From Actinomadura sp. BRA 177 (GTDB lineage Bacteria > Actinomycetota > Actinomycetes > Streptosporangiales > Streptosporangiaceae), in contig NZ_JABXFD010000295.1 of the NCBI RefSeq assembly GCF_013372625.1, positions 1-64,000 on the forward strand: 64,000 bases of DNA, read 5' to 3'. A model generated the notes under the pieces. That model was given only the letters and a program-made list of their open reading frames with translations. It searched no databases and was not told where the DNA came from. A program made the position numbers and the translations under genes. This document shows positions 59,763-64,000 of the stretch, one piece after another. Positions within the stretch are counted from its first letter, which is position 1; every line of letters begins with the position of its first letter.

Positions 59763-60685
59763 TCTCGATCGTCGTCATCAGCAAGGACGAGCCCGAACTC
59801 GACGCCACCCTCACCGCGGTGCCCGCCATGCACGCCGGGGAGCCGGTGGAGGTCCTGGTGGTGGACGCGTCCGGCGGCCACCTCGACCACCTGGCCGCCG
59901 CCCACCCCCGGGTGCGCTGGCAGGCGTTCGAGCCGCCGCCCGGCGTGCGCGTGTCCATTCCGCACCAGCGCAACGCCGGCGTCCGGGCCGCGTCGGGCGA
60001 TGTCGTGGTGTTCACCGACGCCGGCTGCCGCCCGGAGCCGGGCTGGCTGCCCGCGCTGCTGGCACCCCTGCGCAAGGAGGACGAGGACATCGTGGCGGGT
60101 GTCGCCACCGGTCCCCGAGACCGTCCCGGGCTCTACGACCGGGACGCGGTGCGGCCCGCGATGTACTTGGACGAATGCCCGACCATCAACCTGGCCTTCC
60201 GGCGCAGCCTGTTCGATGCCGTCGACGGGTTCGACGAAGCCTTCGAATACGGCTCGGACGTGGACTTCTCCTGGCGCGTCCTCGACGCCGGATACCGGAT
60301 CCGCAGCGCACCGGACGCCGTCGTCGTGCACGACTGGGGCGGCCGGCGCCGGCAGGTCCGCCGGTCCTATGCCTATGGGAAGGCACGGGCGCGTCTCTAC
60401 CTCAAGCACCGTTCCCGGTTGCCGCGTCTGCCGACCACCGAACCGATGGTCGTCGCCTACCCCATCTACCTTCTCGGCTTGCCCGTGGCGCTGCTGGCGT
60501 CGGTGGCGGCGGGCGTTTCGACGGCCGTTCCGCAGTGGACGATCCTCGTCCTGCCCGGCTATCTCGCGTTGCTGGCCGTACCCGCCTGGCGCAACCGGCG
60601 CAACGGCAGCGCACGAGTGGTCCTGGACCACCTCGTCTACGGGGCCGGTGTGCTCGCCGAGCTGACCCGGCGGCGTCGCCGATGA
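59759..60685 (+). CDS. GT2 family glycosyltransferase
   Basis: A 308-residue GT-A enzyme. It starts SIVVISKDEPELDATLTAV, binds donor near VLVVDASGG, has the metal site in FTDAGCRPEPGW (DxG in place of DxD), and the acid in FDEAFEYGSDVDFSWRVLDAGY. Two hydrophobic segments near residues 245-285 follow. It overlaps both neighbouring genes. Confidence 0.88.
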   Translation: MISIVVISKDEPELDATLTAVPAMHAGEPVEVLVVDASGGHLDHLAAAHPRVRWQAFEPPPGVRVSIPHQRNAGVRAASGDVVVFTDAGCRPEPGWLPALLAPLRKEDEDIVAGVATGPRDRPGLYDRDAVRPAMYLDECPTINLAFRRSLFDAVDGFDEAFEYGSDVDFSWRVLDAGYRIRSAPDAVVVHDWGGRRRQVRRSYAYGKARARLYLKHRSRLPRLPTTEPMVVAYPIYLLGLPVALLASVAAGVSTAVPQWTILVLPGYLALLAVPAWRNRRNGSARVVLDHLVYGAGVLAELTRRRRR

Positions 60686-62997
60686 AGATCCTCGTCATCC
60701 CCCGGGACGGCAACCCCTACCAGGAACTGCTCTACGGCCGACTCCGGCGGCACGGGGCGCGCGTCCGCTACGCCGCGCAGCTGACTCCCTCGCACACGCT
60801 GAACCTGCTGCTGCTCCCGCTGGAGCTGACTGCGGCACGGCTCACCGGCACCCGGCTGGTCCATCTGCACTGGGTGTTCGGCTTCGTCCTGCCCGGCGGG
60901 CGGCGCGCCCGGCGCGCCGCCCAGTGCTGGTTCGCCCTGGTCATCGCGGTCATCCGGCTGCTGGGCATGCGGCTGGTGTGGACGGCGCACAACGTCCTGC
61001 CGCACGAACCGGTGTTCGCCGACGACCGGGCCGCGCGGCGGCGCCTGGTGCGCGCCAGCGACCTCGTCATCGCCCACTCCCTGCCCGCGCTGGACGGGCT
61101 CGCCGCCATCGGCGCTAACCCGCGCCGCGTCGCCGTCATCCCGCACGGCCCGTTTCCCGCACCGCCGCTGCCGCCGCCCGGGGCTCACGGCCGATTCCTC
61201 TTCCTCGGCATGATCGCCGAGTACAAGGGAGTGGAGGACCTGCTCGCCGCGTTCGCCGCCCTGCCGCCGCACGTCCGCGCCACCCTGACGGTGGCCGGCG
61301 CCTGCCCCGACCCGGACCTCGCCGCCCGGCTGCGCGTCCTCGCCGGCCAGGCCGGCGACCGGGTCACCCTGCGGCTGGAGCGGATACCGGACGAGGAACT
61401 GGCCGGCCTGTACGCCGCCGCCGACGTCGTCGCCCTGCCGTTCCGGCGCGTCACCACCAGCGGCAGCGCCCTGCTCGCCCTCGGTCACGGACGGCCGCTG
61501 CTCATCCCCGACGATCCCGCGCTGGGCGGGCTGCCCGCCGCCGCCGTCCACCGCTACGACGGCGGCGTCCCGGCGCTGACCTCCGCGATCACCGAACTGG
61601 CCGGGGCCGGCGCGGCCGCACTGCACGCGATGTCGGCCGCCGCCCTCGACCACGTCCGCGCCGACAGCTGGGAGAAGATCGGCGAGGCGACCTTCGAGGA
61701 GCTGGCGAACCTGCGACCCCCGCGCCGCTTCCTGCCGGCGCCGCTGCGCGGCCCGGTGCAGCGCATCGCCACCGACGCCCTCTACCGCGGTTCGGCCCTG
61801 CTGCTGGCCAACACCGTCGGGCTGGCCGGCCTCGGCTTCCTGTTCTGGGCGCTGGCCGCCCGTAGCTACCCCGCGTCGGCCGTCGGCTGGCTCGCCGGTG
61901 TCACCGCAGGTGTCAACCTGCTCGCCACGGTCGCCTCCCTCGGCCTGCCCAACACCATGATCCGCCACCTGTCGGCGGCCGCCGACCCGCGCGCCCTGGC
62001 CCGCGCGGCGGTCACGGCCGTCACCGTCATCGGCGGCACCCTGGCGCTGGCGTGCCTGGTCCTGCTCACCCCGCTGCTGCCCGGCGGCGGGCCCGACCTC
62101 GGCGGAGACGTCCGCTCGATCCTGCTGGTGATCCTCCTGGTGGTCAGCACCGCCGCGGGCGGAACGCTGGACGCCGGCCTCATCGCCACGCGCGCCACCG
62201 GCGCGCTGCTGGCCAAGAACCTGGCGGGCGGCACCGCCAAGGTCGCCGCGCTCCTCGCCCTCACCCCGTTCGGACTGCCGGGCCTGATCGTCGCCTACGG
62301 CACCGGGACCGTGCTGGCCACCTCCCTCGGCGGGGCCGTCCTCCTGCGCCGGCTGCCCCGCGGCCCACGGCGCCGCAACCCGTTCCGCACCCTGCGCCGG
62401 CACGTGTCGTTCTCCAGCGGAAGCTACCTCGGCACCGTGTTCGGGATCCTGCCCAGCACGGTCGTCCCGCTGCAGGTGCTCACCCTCGCCGGCAGCAGGC
62501 AGACCGCCTGGTTCTCCGTCGCCTTCCAGCTCGCCGCCTTCCTCAACTTCATTCCGTCCACCGCCGCACAGGTCACCTTCGCCGAGGCCCAGCGCGCCGC
62601 CCTGCGCACGCAACTCCGCAAAGCCGTCAAGGCCGTTTACGCCCTGCTGCTTCCGGCGACGCTGCTGATGGTGCTCGCCGCCCCGCTCCTGCTCAGGATG
62701 TTCGGTCCCGAATACGCGGAGTCGGCGACGACCTGCCTGCGCCTCATCGCGGCCGCCACCGTGCTCTCGGCGGGCGTGTATCTCGTGGACGCCGCCCTCA
62801 TCGCCCGCGACCGCACCGGCTCCTACATCCTCATGAACGGCGTCAACGCCGCCCTCGTCCTCACCTGCTGCGCGCTGGCCCTCCCGCACGGCCTCACCGC
62901 CGGAGTCCTCGGCTGGATCGCCGCCCAGGGCCTCTCCCTCCTCTTCGGCGCCCTTCTCATCGCCGTCAACTTCGGCCTGCGCTCCCCGGCGCGTTGA
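60682..62997 (+). CDS. fusion of a glycosyltransferase and a Wzx-like flippase
   Basis: A single 771-residue reading frame. Residues 1 to about 355 are a GT-B transferase: MKILVIPRDGNPYQELLYGRL, HLHWVFGF, VWTAHNVLPHEP, RFLFLGMIAEYKGVEDLLAAF and VVALPFRRVTTSGSALLALGHGRPLLIP. Residues about 370-771 carry some twelve membrane helices of the polysaccharide-exporter (MATE/Wzx) type, with LPNTMIRHLSAA, SFSSGSYLGTVFGILPSTVVPL and FGPEYAESATTCLRLIAAA. The fusion would hand the finished lipid-linked sugar straight to the flippase. It is the last gene of the operon. Confidence 0.85.
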   Translation: MKILVIPRDGNPYQELLYGRLRRHGARVRYAAQLTPSHTLNLLLLPLELTAARLTGTRLVHLHWVFGFVLPGGRRARRAAQCWFALVIAVIRLLGMRLVWTAHNVLPHEPVFADDRAARRRLVRASDLVIAHSLPALDGLAAIGANPRRVAVIPHGPFPAPPLPPPGAHGRFLFLGMIAEYKGVEDLLAAFAALPPHVRATLTVAGACPDPDLAARLRVLAGQAGDRVTLRLERIPDEELAGLYAAADVVALPFRRVTTSGSALLALGHGRPLLIPDDPALGGLPAAAVHRYDGGVPALTSAITELAGAGAAALHAMSAAALDHVRADSWEKIGEATFEELANLRPPRRFLPAPLRGPVQRIATDALYRGSALLLANTVGLAGLGFLFWALAARSYPASAVGWLAGVTAGVNLLATVASLGLPNTMIRHLSAAADPRALARAAVTAVTVIGGTLALACLVLLTPLLPGGGPDLGGDVRSILLVILLVVSTAAGGTLDAGLIATRATGALLAKNLAGGTAKVAALLALTPFGLPGLIVAYGTGTVLATSLGGAVLLRRLPRGPRRRNPFRTLRRHVSFSSGSYLGTVFGILPSTVVPLQVLTLAGSRQTAWFSVAFQLAAFLNFIPSTAAQVTFAEAQRAALRTQLRKAVKAVYALLLPATLLMVLAAPLLLRMFGPEYAESATTCLRLIAAATVLSAGVYLVDAALIARDRTGSYILMNGVNAALVLTCCALALPHGLTAGVLGWIAAQGLSLLFGALLIAVNFGLRSPAR

Positions 62998-63006
62998 TGC
63001 TTATCG

Positions 63007-63017
63007 GGGTTTAACCC
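63007..63017 (+). promoter_or_regulatory. GGGTTTAACCC element upstream of the two-component genes
   Basis: GGGTTTAACCC ends 22 bases before ATG 63040. It is identical, in the same orientation relative to transcription, to the element upstream of the efflux operon at 48861-48871. Confidence 0.6.
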
Positions 63018-63039
63018 TCTGGGCGGGATGCTCGGGGGC

Positions 63040-63701
63040 ATGCGTGTTCTGGTTGTTGAGGACGAGCGGGTGCTTGCGGACGCCATTGCCGAAGGGCTGC
63101 GGGACGAGGCCATGGCCGTGGACGTGGTCTACGACGGCGATGAGGCGTTGGAGTTGGCCTCTTACAACGAGTACGACGTCGTCGTCCTTGACCGGGACTG
63201 CCCACGGTGCATGGGGACGATGTGTGCCGCGAATTGGTGGGGCGACGCAGTCCTGGGCGGATTCTGATGCTTACCGCCGCCTCGGAGGTTGATGACCGGG
63301 TGGACGGGTTGTCGCTTGGGGCCGACGACTATCTCCCTAAGCCGTTCGTGTTCAGTGAGCTGGTCGCGAGGGTGCGGGCCCTCGCGCGGAGGTCGGGGGC
63401 GCCTGTGCCGCCGGTGCTGGAGCGCAGGGGGATTCGGCTCGATCCGTATCGGCGGAAGGTTGCGCGGGACGGGCACGAGGTGCGGCTGACCAAGAAGGAG
63501 TTCGCCGTACTGGAGGAGCTGATGCGGGCCGAGGGTGGCGTGGTCAGTGCTGAACGGCTGCTGGAGCGGGCGTGGGACGAGAACATCGATCCGTTCAGCA
63601 ACATCGTCCGGGTGACGATGGCGACCCTGCGAAGGAAGCTCGGGCAGCCGCCGGTTATCGAGACGGTGACGGGGTCCGGTTATCGGCTGGAGGCGTTGTG
63701 A
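63040..63701 (+). pseudogene. OmpR-family response regulator with a one-base deletion
   Basis: The first part (63040 to about 63198) encodes a receiver start, MRVLVVEDERVLADAIAEGLRDEAMAVDVVYDGDEALELASYNEYDVVVLDRD. The rest (from about 63200, in another frame) continues HGDDVCRELV, LMLTAASEVDDRVDGLSLGADDYLPKPF and a complete OmpR winged helix to 63701. Adding one C after GGAC near 63199 would restore LDRDLPTVHGDD, the normal sequence around the phospho-acceptor Asp. As read, the protein stops at 63267. A sequencing error is as likely as a real mutation. The stop overlaps the kinase start. Confidence 0.8.
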
Positions 63702-64000
63702 AGAGGCTGAGTGTTCGGACGCGGCTGACGCTGGTTTACGGGTCGCTGTTCCTCGTCACGTCGGCGGTGCTGGTCGCGGTCACCTATCTGCTGACCGTCC
63801 GGACAATGGACAACCGGTTCTCGGCGCGCGACATCGACCCGGAGGCGCTCGCGCGGCTGCGGGCCATGGCGCTCGACGGCGACATGAGCCAGCTGATGGC
63901 GTTGAAGGCCGACGCCGACCGGCAGTTGGCGCAGCAGAAGCACGACGTCCTGGCGCAGCTGCTGCAGAGTTCGCTGGTGACGATGCTGGTGCTCGGCGTC
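63698..64000 (+). CDS. sensor histidine kinase (partial, N-terminus)
   Basis: The first 101 residues of a membrane histidine kinase, cut by the window end. LSVRTRLTLVYGSLFLVTSAVLVAVTYLLTV is the first membrane helix, followed by an outside sensor region of about 65 residues with a coiled-coil tendency (LKADADRQLAQQKHDVLAQLL); the second helix is starting at the window edge. GTG 63698 overlaps the regulator's stop as GTGA. HAMP, DHp and ATPase domains lie beyond the window. Confidence 0.85.
   Translation, partial: MKRLSVRTRLTLVYGSLFLVTSAVLVAVTYLLTVRTMDNRFSARDIDPEALARLRAMALDGDMSQLMALKADADRQLAQQKHDVLAQLLQSSLVTMLVLGV

Noticed and set aside
1-64000. CRISPR arrays, tRNA or rRNA genes, insertion sequences
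   Set aside because: No regularly spaced repeats, no tRNA T-arm and acceptor pattern, no rRNA stretch and no transposase frame were seen by eye in the gaps or genes.

Overview
The window is very GC-rich actinobacterial chromosomal DNA. It has strong GC bias at third codon positions, many GTG and TTG starts, and gene pairs joined by ATGA or GTGA overlaps. It carries the haem genes hemE, hemQ and a hemY-type oxidase, a DUF3000 gene, an HRDC-type RNase D, an XRE regulator paired with DUF397, and an IdeR/DmdR-type iron box. Together these point to a filamentous actinomycete, most likely Actinomadura or another Thermomonosporaceae. That placement is inferred from gene content only. I saw no rRNA, tRNA, insertion sequence or CRISPR array.

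Layout. 0-3.4 kb, minus strand: two SGNH hydrolases and a free-standing acyl carrier protein downstream of a sulfotransferase. 3.6-6.7 kb: a 38-codon ORF behind a strong hairpin, then a YqiJ/YqiK (flotillin) pair. 6.7-14.8 kb: a helicase remnant, a FadR-type regulator, leuA behind what looks like a complete leucine attenuator, a DUF4236 gene, an exported X-Pro dipeptidyl-peptidase, a HicA-like two-gene cassette with a palindromic operator beside a truncated metallo-hydrolase gene, a LigD-type polymerase and msrB. 15-23.6 kb: housekeeping genes (hemQ-hemY, hemE, DUF3000, RNase D) with several exported proteins.

23.6-39.9 kb is an aromatic-acid catabolic island. A four-component Rieske dioxygenase, a dihydrodiol dehydrogenase and a class II aldolase-type decarboxylase occur in the order known from Gram-positive phthalate 3,4-dioxygenase (pht/pad) operons, with one extra small gene of unknown function. 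A LivKHMFG-type importer, a flavin reductase, an alpha/beta hydrolase, two acyl-CoA ligases and an IclR regulator complete it. I infer uptake and degradation of a phthalate or phthalate ester to protocatechuate; the ring-cleavage genes are not in the window. 39.9-43.9 kb is a second catabolic block: NTF2-like and VOC proteins, a GntR/HutC regulator, a D-tartrate dehydratase and a ketopantoate-reductase-like enzyme. A shared motif in both GntR-associated promoters ties it together.

44-53.4 kb: an FTR1 iron permease under an iron box, a lipoprotein/adaptor/MacB-type ABC efflux operon, a VOC protein, the XRE-DUF397 pair, a TMEM175-like channel, a membrane protein with a sigma-region-2-like head, and a GH16 glucanase-like enzyme. 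53.6-63.0 kb: a tightly overlapping seven-gene glycan operon (two GT4, two GT2, a large polytopic GT-C-like protein, and a GT4 fused to a flippase). 63.0-64.0 kb: an OmpR-family response regulator with an apparent one-base deletion, and a sensor kinase cut by the window end. The same 11-base element, GGGTTTAACCC, lies upstream of this two-component system and of the ABC efflux operon 14 kb away, in the same orientation relative to transcription.
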